From: Pseudomonas sp. JUb42
GTDB lineage: Bacteria; Pseudomonadota; Gammaproteobacteria; Pseudomonadales; Pseudomonadaceae
Direction: 5' to 3'
NCBI RefSeq assembly: GCF_024807945.1
Contig: NZ_JANUFD010000016.1
Coordinates: forward strand, 1 to 64,000
DNA length: 64,000 bases
Shown here: piece by piece, positions 49,731-58,633 of the stretch
Numbering within the stretch: the first letter of the stretch is position 1
How the letters are laid out: the number at the start of each line of letters is the position of its first letter
Made by a program: the position numbers and the translations under genes
The notes under the pieces: model-generated
Databases searched by the model: none
What the model saw: the letters and a program-made list of their open reading frames with translations, nothing else
What the model was told of the DNA's origin: nothing

Positions 49731-49841
49731 GACTCTTCCTTAAATATGCCAAACATCCGTGTCGCGCCTGTGGACTTTCTGCGTGAATCATCACCGCCGA
49801 GCCACCGGGCCATTGCCAAGAAAACACCAAGGAGCCGCCCG

Positions 49842-50900
49842 ATGAGCGCCAGCACTACCGCTACCCTGCGTCACGACTGGACTTTAGCCGAGGTCAGGGC
49901 GCTGTTCGTACAGCCCTTCAATGACTTGCTGTTTCAGGCGCAGACGGTGCACCGCGCGCATTTCGACGCCAACCGCGTACAAGTTTCCACCCTGTTGTCG
50001 ATCAAGACCGGCGCCTGCCCGGAAGACTGCAAATACTGCCCGCAGTCCGGCCACTACAACACCGGTCTTGAGAAAGAGAAGCTGCTGGAAGTGCAGAAGG
50101 TCCTGGAAGAAGCCGCTCGGGCCAAGGCCATCGGTTCGACCCGCTTCTGCATGGGCGCCGCCTGGAAACATCCATCGGCCAAGGACATGCCTTACGTGCT
50201 GGAGATGGTCAAGGGCGTGAAAGCCATGGGCCTGGAAACCTGCATGACCCTGGGTCGCCTGGATCAGGACCAGACCCAGGCCCTGGCCGATGCCGGCCTG
50301 GACTACTACAACCATAACCTCGATACCTCGCCGGATTTCTACACCAGCATCATCACCACCCGCACCTACAGCGAGCGCCTGCAGACTCTGGCTTATGTGC
50401 GTGATTCCGGGATGAAGATCTGCTCCGGCGGCATCCTCGGCATGGGCGAGTCCCTTGATGACCGCGCCAACCTGCTGATCCAGCTGGCCAACCTGCCAGA
50501 GCATCCGGAGTCGGTGCCGATCAACATGCTGGTCAAGGTCGCCGGTACTCCGCTGGCCAACGCCGAAGACATCGACCCGTTCGACTTCATCCGCATGCTG
50601 GCCGTTGCGCGCATCCTGATGCCGCAATCCCACGTGCGCCTGTCCGCTGGTCGTGAGGCGATGAACGAGCAGATGCAGGCCCTGGCCTTTTTTGCCGGTG
50701 CCAACTCGATTTTCTACGGCGACAAACTGCTGACCACCGCCAATCCCCAGGCCGACAAAGACATGCTGCTGTTCTCGCGCCTGGGCATCAAGCCCGAAGC
50801 CCGCGAGGAGCACGCTGACGAAGTGCATCAGGCGGCGATTGAGCAGGCATTGGTCGAGCAGAAGAGCAGCTCGATGTTCTACGACGCTGCGGCTGTTTGA
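49842..50900 (+). CDS. bioB: Biotin synthase
   Basis: Radical-SAM enzyme that inserts sulphur into dethiobiotin. The 352-residue protein shows the [4Fe-4S] motif CPEDCKYC (residues 60-67), then NTGLEKEKLL, the SAM region YNHNLDTSPDFY and the [2Fe-2S] ligands with Arg in VRLSAGREAMN. The ATG at 49842 follows AAGGAG. It opens the biotin series; the next gene, bioF, lies beyond a REP pair. Confidence 0.96.
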   Translation: MSASTTATLRHDWTLAEVRALFVQPFNDLLFQAQTVHRAHFDANRVQVSTLLSIKTGACPEDCKYCPQSGHYNTGLEKEKLLEVQKVLEEAARAKAIGSTRFCMGAAWKHPSAKDMPYVLEMVKGVKAMGLETCMTLGRLDQDQTQALADAGLDYYNHNLDTSPDFYTSIITTRTYSERLQTLAYVRDSGMKICSGGILGMGESLDDRANLLIQLANLPEHPESVPINMLVKVAGTPLANAEDIDPFDFIRMLAVARILMPQSHVRLSAGREAMNEQMQALAFFAGANSIFYGDKLLTTANPQADKDMLLFSRLGIKPEAREEHADEVHQAAIEQALVEQKSSSMFYDAAAV

Positions 50901-50949
50901 TAGGTTGTTGGCAGCCCGCGGTCATGCGGGCCGAAATTCGGGCGCGCAT

Positions 50950-51040
50950 TGTGGGAGCGAATTCATTCGCGAAGAGGTCGGTACAGCCAACAGATCTCTA
51001 TCGTTTGAATTGCCTCTTTCGCGAATGAATTCGCACCCAC
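50950..51040. repeat. REP pair between bioB and bioF
   Basis: Arms TGTGGGAGCGAATTCATTCG and CGAATGAATTCGCACCCAC. It splits the otherwise compact biotin operon after its first gene. Confidence 0.9.
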
Positions 51041-51076
51041 TTTGCTGACCACCATCCTTTCTTTTCAGAGGCCCGC

Positions 51077-52267
51077 ATGTCTTTCGATCTGGGCGCCCGC
51101 CTTGCCGCGCGCCGCGCCGAACATCTTTATCGCCAACGCCCACTGCTGCAAAGCCCGCAAGGGCCGCAGGTAGTGGTCGATGGCCAGCCGCTGTTGGCTT
51201 TCTGCAATAACGATTACCTGGGCCTGGCCAATCACCCCGAGATCATTGCCGCCTGGCAGGCCGGGGCGGAGCGTTGGGGTGTCGGCGGTGGCGCCTCGCA
51301 TCTGGTGATCGGCCACAGCACGCCCCATCACGAGCTGGAAGAAGCACTGGCCGAATTGACCGGCCGGCCTCGTGCGTTGTTGTTTTCCAACGGCTACATG
51401 GCCAATCTCGGCGCGGTCACGGCGCTGGTCGGGCAGGGCGATACCGTGCTGGAAGATCGCCTCAACCATGCCTCCTTGCTGGATGCCGGCCTGCTTAGCG
51501 GTGCGCGATTCTCCCGCTACCTGCACAACGATGCCGATAGCCTCAACAGCCGTCTCGACAAGGCCGTGGGCGATACCCTGGTGGTCACCGATGGCGTGTT
51601 CAGCATGGACGGCGATATTGCCGACCTGCCCGCCCTGGCCAAGGCCGCGAAAGCCCGTGGCGCCTGGCTGATGGTCGACGACGCCCATGGCTTCGGCCCA
51701 CTGGGTGCCAACGGCGGCGGGATCGTCGAGCACTTCGGTCTGGGCCTGGACGATGTGCCGGTATTGATCGGCACTCTGGGCAAGGCGTTCGGCACGTCAG
51801 GTGCCTTTGTTGCAGGCAGCGAAGAGCTGATCGAAACCCTGATCCAGTTCGCCCGGCCTTATATCTACACCACCAGTCAGCCCCCGGCTTTGGCCTGCGC
51901 GACCCTGAAAAGCCTGGAGCTGCTGCGCAGTGAGCATTGGCGGCGCGAGCATCTGGTGCGGCTGATCAAGCAGTTTCGCAGCGGCGCCGAGCAATTGGGC
52001 CTGACCCTGATGGACAGTTTTACGCCGATCCAACCGATCCTGATCGGTGATGCCGACCGCGCCTTGCGTCTTTCGCAATTGCTGCGTGAACGTGGGCTGA
52101 TGGTCACTGCCATTCGCCCGCCCACTGTACCGGCTGGCAGCGCCCGTTTGCGCGTGACCTTGTCGGCGGCTCACAGCGAAGCGCAAGTGCAGCTATTGTT
52201 GAATGCATTGGAGCAGTGTTACCCGCTGCTCGGGCCGAAGGACGCGGTGGAGTCACAACATGCGTGA
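51077..52267 (+). CDS. bioF: 8-amino-7-oxononanoate synthase
   Basis: PLP enzyme joining pimeloyl-ACP and L-alanine. Full length at 396 residues. Marks: FCNNDYLGLANHPEI at residue 42, GGGASHLVIGH, the Asp/His of VDDAHGFGPLG, and the Schiff-base lysine in LIGTLGKAFGTSGAF. Its stop lies within the first codons of bioH, an eight-base overlap. Confidence 0.96.
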   Translation: MSFDLGARLAARRAEHLYRQRPLLQSPQGPQVVVDGQPLLAFCNNDYLGLANHPEIIAAWQAGAERWGVGGGASHLVIGHSTPHHELEEALAELTGRPRALLFSNGYMANLGAVTALVGQGDTVLEDRLNHASLLDAGLLSGARFSRYLHNDADSLNSRLDKAVGDTLVVTDGVFSMDGDIADLPALAKAAKARGAWLMVDDAHGFGPLGANGGGIVEHFGLGLDDVPVLIGTLGKAFGTSGAFVAGSEELIETLIQFARPYIYTTSQPPALACATLKSLELLRSEHWRREHLVRLIKQFRSGAEQLGLTLMDSFTPIQPILIGDADRALRLSQLLRERGLMVTAIRPPTVPAGSARLRVTLSAAHSEAQVQLLLNALEQCYPLLGPKDAVESQHA

Positions 52268-52991
52268 TCGTCTGATCCTGTTGCCGGGTTGGGGTTTGGG
52301 TATTTCACCGCTGGAACCCCTGGCGGCGGCGTTGCGCGGTCTCGATGAGCACCTGCGGGTGGAAATCGAACCGTTGCCGGAACTGGACAGCAGCGACGTG
52401 CAGGAATGGCTCGACGAACTGGACGCCACGCTGCCCAACGACGCCTGGCTGGGCGGCTGGTCCCTGGGTGGCATGCTGGCGGCGGAGCTGGCGGCACGGC
52501 GTGGCGAACGCTGCTGCGGCTTGCTGACCCTGGCCAGCAACGCCTGTTTCGTCACTCACGGTGCCTGGCCCCAGGCTATGGCTGTGAGTGATTTCGAAGC
52601 CTTCCTGTCGGGCTGGGCTGAAGACCCGGCAACGACCCTCAAGCGCTTCAGCCTGCTCTGCGCACAAGGCGCCGAGGACCCGCGCGGTATCGCCCGCCTG
52701 CTCAAGGCCGCCGCGCCTCACGGCTCCGGCGAAAGCCTGCTGGCGAGCCTGCAACTGTTGCAAAAACTTGACACCCGTAGCGCCCTGCAAACCTATCGCG
52801 GCCCGCAGATGCATCTGTTTGCCGGGCTCGATGCGTTGGTCCCCGCCGAAGCGGCGAGCGACCTGCTGGCGCTGATGCCAGACATTGAGGTTGGCCTGAT
52901 TGAACAAGCCAGCCACGCATTCATTCTGGAAAACCCCCATGGAGTGGCAGCGGCGATCCAGGCCTTTTTGCACGAGTCCAGCGATGACTGA
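52260..52991 (+). CDS. bioH: Pimeloyl-ACP methyl ester esterase
   Basis: Alpha/beta hydrolase of 243 residues that frees pimeloyl-ACP from its methyl ester, ending the BioC-initiated route. The nucleophile elbow is GGWSLGGM near residue 72; the acid lies in AGLDALVPAE and the His in EQASHAFILENP. The ATG at 52260 overlaps the end of bioF; bioC in turn overlaps its end by eight bases. Confidence 0.93.
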   Translation: MRDRLILLPGWGLGISPLEPLAAALRGLDEHLRVEIEPLPELDSSDVQEWLDELDATLPNDAWLGGWSLGGMLAAELAARRGERCCGLLTLASNACFVTHGAWPQAMAVSDFEAFLSGWAEDPATTLKRFSLLCAQGAEDPRGIARLLKAAAPHGSGESLLASLQLLQKLDTRSALQTYRGPQMHLFAGLDALVPAEAASDLLALMPDIEVGLIEQASHAFILENPHGVAAAIQAFLHESSDD

Positions 52992-53793
52992 TCTCTCCAA
53001 CCCGCCACTGCCGGGCGCCTTGCCGGACAAGCGTCAGGTGGCGGCTTCCTTCTCGCGGGCCGCAGCCAGTTATGACAGCGTGGCCGAGCTGCAGCGCGAT
53101 GTCGGCAGCCAGTTGCTGGCGCGACTGCCGGCTGAGTTGAGCCCGACGCGCTGGCTGGATATGGGCAGCGGCACCGGCTATTTCAGTCGCGCCCTGGCCG
53201 AGCGTTTTGCCGACAGCGACGGCGTGGCCGTGGATATTGCCGAAGGCATGCTGCGTCATGCCCAACCTTTGGGCGGCGCGAAACACTTTGTCGCCGGCGA
53301 TGCCGAACGCCTGCCCCTGCGTGATCGCAGCTTTGATCTGATTTTTTCCAGTCTGGCCGTGCAGTGGTGCGCTGACTTCACTGCCGTGCTCAACGAAGCC
53401 CATCGCGTGTTGCAGCCCGGCGGCGTTTTTGCCTTTGCCAGCCTGTGCGTGGGCACCCTGTATGAGCTGCGCGAGAGCTGGCAGGCGGTGGACGGCATGG
53501 TCCACGTCAACCGCTTCCGCCCCCTCGATGATTACCGGCATATGTGTGCGGCCAGTGGCTTGCGCGTGCGCAGTCTGGAGGTGCGACCCCATGTGTTGCA
53601 CTACCCTGATGTACGTAGCCTGACCCATGAACTCAAGGCGCTGGGTGCGCATAACATCAATCCCGGTCGCCCTGGCGGCCTGACTGGACGGGCGCGGATC
53701 ATGGCGCTGATCGAGGCCTACGAACGCTTCCGCCAGCCCCAGGGCCTGACAGCGACCTACCAGGTGGTTTATGCCGTTCTGGAAAAGGCTTGA
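52984..53793 (+). CDS. bioC: Malonyl-ACP O-methyltransferase
   Basis: SAM-dependent methyltransferase that masks malonyl-ACP at the start of pimelate synthesis. 269 residues from the ATG at 52984. The family N terminus KRQVAASFSRAAASYDSVAE is clear. The SAM-binding motif is WLDMGSGTGYFSRAL near residue 56, and the later DLIFSSLAVQWCAD matches the BioC pattern. Tightly coupled to bioH. Confidence 0.95.
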   Translation: MTDLSNPPLPGALPDKRQVAASFSRAAASYDSVAELQRDVGSQLLARLPAELSPTRWLDMGSGTGYFSRALAERFADSDGVAVDIAEGMLRHAQPLGGAKHFVAGDAERLPLRDRSFDLIFSSLAVQWCADFTAVLNEAHRVLQPGGVFAFASLCVGTLYELRESWQAVDGMVHVNRFRPLDDYRHMCAASGLRVRSLEVRPHVLHYPDVRSLTHELKALGAHNINPGRPGGLTGRARIMALIEAYERFRQPQGLTATYQVVYAVLEKA

Positions 53794-53815
53794 TTGAACA
53801 ACCCATGCACAAAAC

Positions 53816-53907
53816 TGTGGGACCGGCTTTAGCCCGGAAGACGATATGGCAGGTAATGAATATGTATCGATCATGCCTGAGCCTTCCCGGCTAAAGCCGG
53901 TGCTACT
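53816..53907. repeat. Inverted repeat between bioC and bioD
   Basis: Arms GGGACCGGCTTTAGCCCGGA and CCGGCTAAAGCCGGTGCTAC, long form of the family at 44828-44880. With the bioB-bioF REP it gives the biotin series two inserted hairpins of different families. Confidence 0.85.
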
Positions 53908-53940
53908 CAGTAACCAGCACCACTAGATAAGGCCACTGAG

Positions 53941-54621
53941 ATGAGTATTGGGTATTTCATCGCGGGCACCGATACCGATGTCGGCAAGACCACCGTGGCG
54001 GCGGGCCTGTTGCATGCGGCGCGGCAGTCGGGGTTGAGCACGGCGGCGGGCAAGCCCGTGGCATCGGGATGCAACGTGACGCCCGCAGGACTGCGCAACG
54101 CCGATGCCCTAGCGCTGCTGGCCGAGTGTTCGCTGAACCTTACCTACGACCAGGTCAATCCCTTCGCCTTCGAACCTGCCATCGCCCCGCATCTGGCGGC
54201 GCGAGAAGCCGGAGTGTCGCTGACCGTCAGTGCCTTGCTCGGGCCAATGCGCGAGGTGCTGGCCAAGGGCGCGGACTTCACCCTGATCGAAGGGGCGGGC
54301 GGCTGGCGCGTGCCCCTGGCCGACCAGGCCAATCTATCGGACCTGGCCATTGGCCTGGGGCTGCCGGTGATTCTGGTGGTGGGCGTGCGCCTGGGCTGCA
54401 TCAGCCATGCCTTGCTGACCGCCGAAGCCATCGCCCAGGACGGCCTGCAACTGGCCGGCTGGGTGGCCAATATCATCGACCCCAAGACCTCGCGCCTGGA
54501 AGAAAACCTCGCCACCCTGGCCGAACGTCTGCCTGCGCCTTGCCTGGGCCGCGTGCCGCGACTGAAGCGGCCGAGCGCTGAGGGTGTCGCGGAATATCTG
54601 CACCTGGAGCTGCTGGACTAG
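53941..54621 (+). CDS. bioD: Dethiobiotin synthetase
   Basis: ATP-dependent carboxylase closing the ureido ring of dethiobiotin. 226 residues. The P-loop FIAGTDTDVGKTTVAAGL occupies residues 6-23; the substrate region is AAGKPVASGC, and LIEGAGGWRVPL carries the second Mg ligand. It is 147 bases from bioC with an inverted repeat between, and is the last gene of the biotin series. bioA is not in the window. Confidence 0.95.
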   Translation: MSIGYFIAGTDTDVGKTTVAAGLLHAARQSGLSTAAGKPVASGCNVTPAGLRNADALALLAECSLNLTYDQVNPFAFEPAIAPHLAAREAGVSLTVSALLGPMREVLAKGADFTLIEGAGGWRVPLADQANLSDLAIGLGLPVILVVGVRLGCISHALLTAEAIAQDGLQLAGWVANIIDPKTSRLEENLATLAERLPAPCLGRVPRLKRPSAEGVAEYLHLELLD

Positions 54622-54812
54622 CCTGACGCTACCTGCAGAGGATGTGGCGCGCTTACTTTTGCTTACATCCTCAGGGTTGACCATGGACTGGAGTCAATGA
54701 TTACGTCCTTTCATTAGTTGAACAATAACTAATAGACATTACTAAAGAGTGCCTGGCGTATCGCGGGGTACTCATCATCGTGGAAAAAATAATATATAAA
54801 AAAGGATTTGCA

Positions 54813-55730
54813 ATGAATAGTCACGCTCTTAAAAAGACAGTGCTTGCTACCTCGTTTTTCCTATCGCTAATCGGCTTATATGGTTCAACAGCTTTGCCCA
54901 CGCCGGAATGTGAACCAGGCAACAGCGAGCAAACTGACACAAGTGAAAGTAAGAACAATCAAGGATCCACTGAGGCGCTTGTCGAGGCCCCCACCGTTCA
55001 AGTCATCGACTTGCCGGACAAAATAAATCGACTCTATGATAAGTTAAAGAACGCTAATGAGGTGAAGTACTATAGCTTCACGGCATTGCGCGGCCAGAAG
55101 GTAATGATCAACGATGTCCTGCGAGGCACTGAAGGGACTTACTGGAATGTCGAGTATAACATCGCAGGGCATTGGCAACCTGCACCCAAGTATGACTCCG
55201 TCATCACGCCCTTGCTGACCCCCGGTCAGAAGGTTCAACTCAGAGTTTCTCACCTTGTCGGAGAGCCCTTCCACCCAGATAAGTACTTTCATATTGATTT
55301 CGGCTCAGCCCCCTACGCGCACTATGTCAGAATCGAAACAGTAGCCCCGCCGACCGGAAGTCAGTTCTGGACAAAAACATTCAGGGACCAGATTATGTGG
55401 GCGACGAATATCAGGGACTCAACGGGTCACCTTCTTGAAGGGGCTACCGTCAATTTTGTCATAACTGCCGATGACCAACATCCTTCCAACGCCAACATGG
55501 CGGAGTCGCAGCGCGTCACCGTTACGGGAGGGATCGTGGAATACGTGAATTTTCCAGCCTGCCACGGGCGCCAGGTGACCCCTATTTTTACCGGGGTATA
55601 TGACTTCATCAACAAATGGCAAGTCACATACAATACCGGCCACTGGCACGTGTCTGTCCGAGGCAATCCAGCTGCCAACAGCAGTCCCGTGCCTATCACT
55701 CAAATTTGCACGATGAAACTTATCCAGTAA
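54813..55730 (+). CDS. Secreted protein of unknown function, low GC
   Basis: I do not recognise this 305-residue protein as a known family member. The ATG at 54813 follows AAAGGA and gives a good signal peptide (KKTVLATSFFLSLIGLYGSTA). A polar, Ser/Asn-rich linker follows, then a stretch resembling a pre-peptidase C-terminal beta domain (EVKYYSFTALRGQKVMINDV) and an Ig-like stretch (ATNIRDSTGHLLEGATVNFV). Two Cys near the C terminus (FPACHG, ITQICTM) could pair. Base composition is AT-rich, so the gene was probably acquired. It is convergent with the unknown gene at 55777, sharing a terminator. Confidence 0.7.
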   Translation: MNSHALKKTVLATSFFLSLIGLYGSTALPTPECEPGNSEQTDTSESKNNQGSTEALVEAPTVQVIDLPDKINRLYDKLKNANEVKYYSFTALRGQKVMINDVLRGTEGTYWNVEYNIAGHWQPAPKYDSVITPLLTPGQKVQLRVSHLVGEPFHPDKYFHIDFGSAPYAHYVRIETVAPPTGSQFWTKTFRDQIMWATNIRDSTGHLLEGATVNFVITADDQHPSNANMAESQRVTVTGGIVEYVNFPACHGRQVTPIFTGVYDFINKWQVTYNTGHWHVSVRGNPAANSSPVPITQICTMKLIQ

Positions 55731-55739
55731 TAGTTAAAG

Positions 55740-55770
55740 GCTAACGGCATGTTTCATGCTGTTAGCTTTC
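55740..55770. terminator. Shared hairpin terminator in the low-GC islet
   Basis: GCTAACGGCATG-TTT-CATGCTGTTAGC is a twelve-pair stem with one G-T pair, followed by TTTCTTG. It sits between two convergent genes and can serve both. Confidence 0.85.
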
Positions 55771-55776
55771 TTGTAG

Positions 55777-56343
55777 TCAAGAGTCGGCAAAGTGCCGGGC
55801 ATATGGGGCTGACAAGCCGTCTAGCGTAAGTCCCACCAGCCCTGCCAGTAGCCAGACATACTCCTTTGCTACTTTCTTGAATTCCGAGTGATTATTCAGT
55901 AATTCAAAAAGCAGCTTTTCGGTTTTCGCATCGAGTGGACGTGAAATGCTGACGGGGTTGATAGTGCCTTTTTCGTCGACTGAGAAACTTAGCTCGTTCA
56001 ATAACTCAGGTTCTACGTCGACAGCGGTCTTCTTGATATCTTTCCATGTCTCATCCATTTGATTCGCGACATTCTGTGCTGCGCGCTTACGGGCATCTAT
56101 TTTTATTTGTTCGCATGTATCGCGTCCACTTAGCATTCTATAGTATGTGCATCCATCCGGCTGTAGGCGCGGGCTAAGGTCTACCTCGTGATAAACATAA
56201 TCCGGCTCCGGCTGGCTGATTATCCATTCGCACTCCCGCGCAGTTACTTCATCAACCCCGCCATTTTTTTTGGCCTTCTCATAGGCGACTTCGATTGCGC
56301 GTCTGTATGAATGATTTGCATCCATGAAGAAAGTCAGGTTCAT
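55777..56343 (-). CDS. Unknown protein, low GC
   Basis: A 188-residue protein I do not recognise. The ATG at 56343 is chosen because GGAGAG lies nine bases upstream; a frame extension of 38 codons has no such site. It is charged and helical, with an Asp/Glu-rich centre (ISQPEPDYVYHEVDLSP) and one weak hydrophobic stretch (YVWLLAGLVGLTLDGL) near the end. No signal peptide. It is convergent with the secreted protein gene, and both differ in composition from the flanking bioD and LysR genes, so they probably arrived together. Confidence 0.65.
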   Translation of the reverse strand: MNLTFFMDANHSYRRAIEVAYEKAKKNGGVDEVTARECEWIISQPEPDYVYHEVDLSPRLQPDGCTYYRMLSGRDTCEQIKIDARKRAAQNVANQMDETWKDIKKTAVDVEPELLNELSFSVDEKGTINPVSISRPLDAKTEKLLFELLNNHSEFKKVAKEYVWLLAGLVGLTLDGLSAPYARHFADS

Positions 56344-56511
56344 AGTGGTCTCTCCTGTCAGGGGTACATGAGAGGTGTAACGGCAGATCGATGAATTGGA
56401 TGACCTGAGAGCTTCGTCAGATAATTCCCATAACGTTGTATGAAATAGACTACACATTGGTACTTTGGTCTTTTTTCGGAAGTTGCCCCGAAAAATTATA
56501 TGAGTGTTCGC

Positions 56512-57417
56512 TCAGCCGAGCTGATCCAGGGTCTGTAGCCGCTCGATCATCATCTGCGCCGCCACCGAGAGGCGATAGCCGCTGCGGCTGACGATGCCGG
56601 GGCGCAGGCTCAGGCTTTCCAGGTTGTGCGGCTGGTTACGCCAGTGCAGGCGCGCCAGCTCGCCGCGATCTAACGCTTCCTGCAGCACCTGCAGCGTGGC
56701 GATGCCAATGGCATCGGACTGCCGCACGACCCGGATCAGCGCACTCAGGTGCGGGCTTTCGATACTCAAGGCCAGATCGGTCTTGCCGCTCAGGTTGGCC
56801 AACACCTTGCGCATGCCCGCCGGTAGTGCCGGGCCCGCCAATGGGTAGTTGAACAGCTCGTTGGTGGACAGGCTGTCCTTGCTGCACAGCGGATGCTGCG
56901 GACGGCAGAAGAACACGCTGTGGCGTGGGGTCAGGGCCAGGGTCTGATAGGCGGGGTCGGCCTCGAAGGTGCGGATATCATCGATGAAAAACTCGATATC
57001 TTCTCGTTGCAGGCTGCGCCCCAGATTTTCGCTGTCGCCGATCTGAAAGCGGGTCCTGACCTTCGGGTATTCACCAACGAATTGCGCGACGGCCTGGGGC
57101 AGCAACTGCTCGGCGGCCAGGGCGCAGCTGCCCAGGCGCAATTCGCCGGCGTCGAGTTTATTCATCTGCGCGACTTCATTGCTCAGGGTCGCTGCGCCCT
57201 GCACCAGGCGCAGGGCGTGCTGCAACACCACCTGGCCCTCGGCGGTGGGGCGCAGGTCCTTGTTGCCGCGGTCTACCAGGACGCAGCCGAACTCCTGTTC
57301 CAGCCCTTGGATGCTGCGGCTGAAGGCGGGTTGGGTAATGCCCATGGCATCGGCGGCGCGGACAAAGCTGCGGTGCTCGAGCAGGGCAATAAAGTAGCGC
57401 AGCTGACGCAGATCCAT
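56512..57417 (-). CDS. LysR-family transcriptional regulator
   Basis: A 301-residue regulator. The helix-turn-helix is at residues 17-37 (SFVRAADAMGITQPAFSRSI) and the substrate-binding domain fills the rest (residues 90-295). The ATG at 57417 places MDLRQLRYFIALLEH at the N terminus, as in the family. Its divergent neighbour across 349 bases is tonB, which it need not control. The ligand is unknown. Confidence 0.93.
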   Translation of the reverse strand: MDLRQLRYFIALLEHRSFVRAADAMGITQPAFSRSIQGLEQEFGCVLVDRGNKDLRPTAEGQVVLQHALRLVQGAATLSNEVAQMNKLDAGELRLGSCALAAEQLLPQAVAQFVGEYPKVRTRFQIGDSENLGRSLQREDIEFFIDDIRTFEADPAYQTLALTPRHSVFFCRPQHPLCSKDSLSTNELFNYPLAGPALPAGMRKVLANLSGKTDLALSIESPHLSALIRVVRQSDAIGIATLQVLQEALDRGELARLHWRNQPHNLESLSLRPGIVSRSGYRLSVAAQMMIERLQTLDQLG

Positions 57418-57766
57418 GGTGTAGACAGCTTCCGATAAGGCGAGCGTGGCAGTTTCATGGCTCAACGATTATTCCGTCAACAGAGGTTTATAGTGTTTTT
57501 TAGGCTTTAAATGCATAAGCATAGGCCGTATGGGTTGACCTGTATCTACGTAAAGAGCTGCATAAAAAGAATATTTTTAATGCCTTTCAGGCATGGCAGA
57601 AATGACACTTGTGCGCAGGCGTTGATTCATAAGGGCCATCGTCAACCTGAGGTTTTTGATATTCGATTCAGTTCTATTTATAACTTTAAATATTGCTTTA
57701 TGCGCTAAGCAGCCGTCGCCAATCATAGGCTCCTCGATCTTTTATGAAGACAGCAGGAGTGAAGCG
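57418..57766. other. AT-rich gap between LysR gene and tonB
   Basis: No gene is apparent in these 349 bases. They must contain the tonB promoter. I looked for a canonical Fur box (GATAATGATAATCATTATC-like) and did not find a convincing one. A small palindrome, TGCCTTTCAGGCA, lies at about 57581-57593. Confidence 0.5.
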
Positions 57767-58588
57767 ATGGGCAATGTCCAGACCGCTGCCAGTGCCCACG
57801 ACGTGCTTTGGCGCAGGACCCCGAACGGCGAGTTGGTTGATCTCGGCCGGGTCTGGCGCGGGCCTTTGGCGTTGTCACGCCTGCACAGCACGCCCAAGGG
57901 TGTGCTCAGCCGTCGCGAAGCCATATTGCTTGGGGTGCTCGCCCTGGTTCTGCACGGCGCGGTGATTTATGCCCTCAATCAGAACCCGGCTCCGGTGTTG
58001 CCGATCGTGCCGCCGGAAATCCCGCCCATGACCATCGAATTTTCCCAGCCCGCGCCACCGGTGGTGGAAACCCCGCCGCCACCGCCCGAGCCGATTCCGC
58101 AGCCGGTGGTAGAACCGCCACCGCCAGTGGAAGACGAACTGGCCGTGAAACCGCCGCCGCCCAAGCCGATTCCCAAACCCAAGCCAGTGGTCAAGCCGCC
58201 ACCGCCCAAGCCCGTGGCCAAGCCGGTCGAGCAACCGCCTGCGCCGCCTGTTCCGGCGCCACCGGTTGCCGCCCCCGCGCCACCGGCACCGCCCGCGCCT
58301 GCACCGGTTACCCCGGCATCGGCCAACGCCGGTTACCTGCATAACCCGGCGCCGGAATATCCCGCCTTGGCGATGCGTCGCGGTTGGGAAGGCACGGTGC
58401 TGTTGCGGGTGCATGTACTGGCCAGCGGCAAGCCGAGCGAGATCCAGATCCAGAAGAGCAGCGGCCGCGAGCAACTCGATGAAGCGGCGCAGACAGCGGT
58501 CAAGCGTTGGAGCTTTGTCCCGGCCAAACAGGGCAACGACCCGATTGATGGCTGGGTCAGCGTACCCATCGATTTCAAGATTCGTTAA
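57767..58588 (+). CDS. tonB: Energy transducer TonB
   Basis: A 273-residue TonB that carries proton-motive energy from ExbBD to outer-membrane receptors such as the one at 32798. It has a cytoplasmic N-terminal extension of about 50 residues, one membrane helix (AILLGVLALVLHGAVIYAL, near 51-69), a long Pro/Lys-rich periplasmic spacer (residues 85-195), and the C-terminal TonB fold (AMRRGWEGTVLLRVHVLASG to AVKRWSFVPA). The ATG at 57767 follows AGGAG. It leads the exbB-exbD operon. Confidence 0.94.
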   Translation: MGNVQTAASAHDVLWRRTPNGELVDLGRVWRGPLALSRLHSTPKGVLSRREAILLGVLALVLHGAVIYALNQNPAPVLPIVPPEIPPMTIEFSQPAPPVVETPPPPPEPIPQPVVEPPPPVEDELAVKPPPPKPIPKPKPVVKPPPPKPVAKPVEQPPAPPVPAPPVAAPAPPAPPAPAPVTPASANAGYLHNPAPEYPALAMRRGWEGTVLLRVHVLASGKPSEIQIQKSSGREQLDEAAQTAVKRWSFVPAKQGNDPIDGWVSVPIDFKIR

Positions 58589-58633
58589 TCCGTCACAACA
58601 GCAGACCCATGCACAAGCAAGAGAGCACAGACC

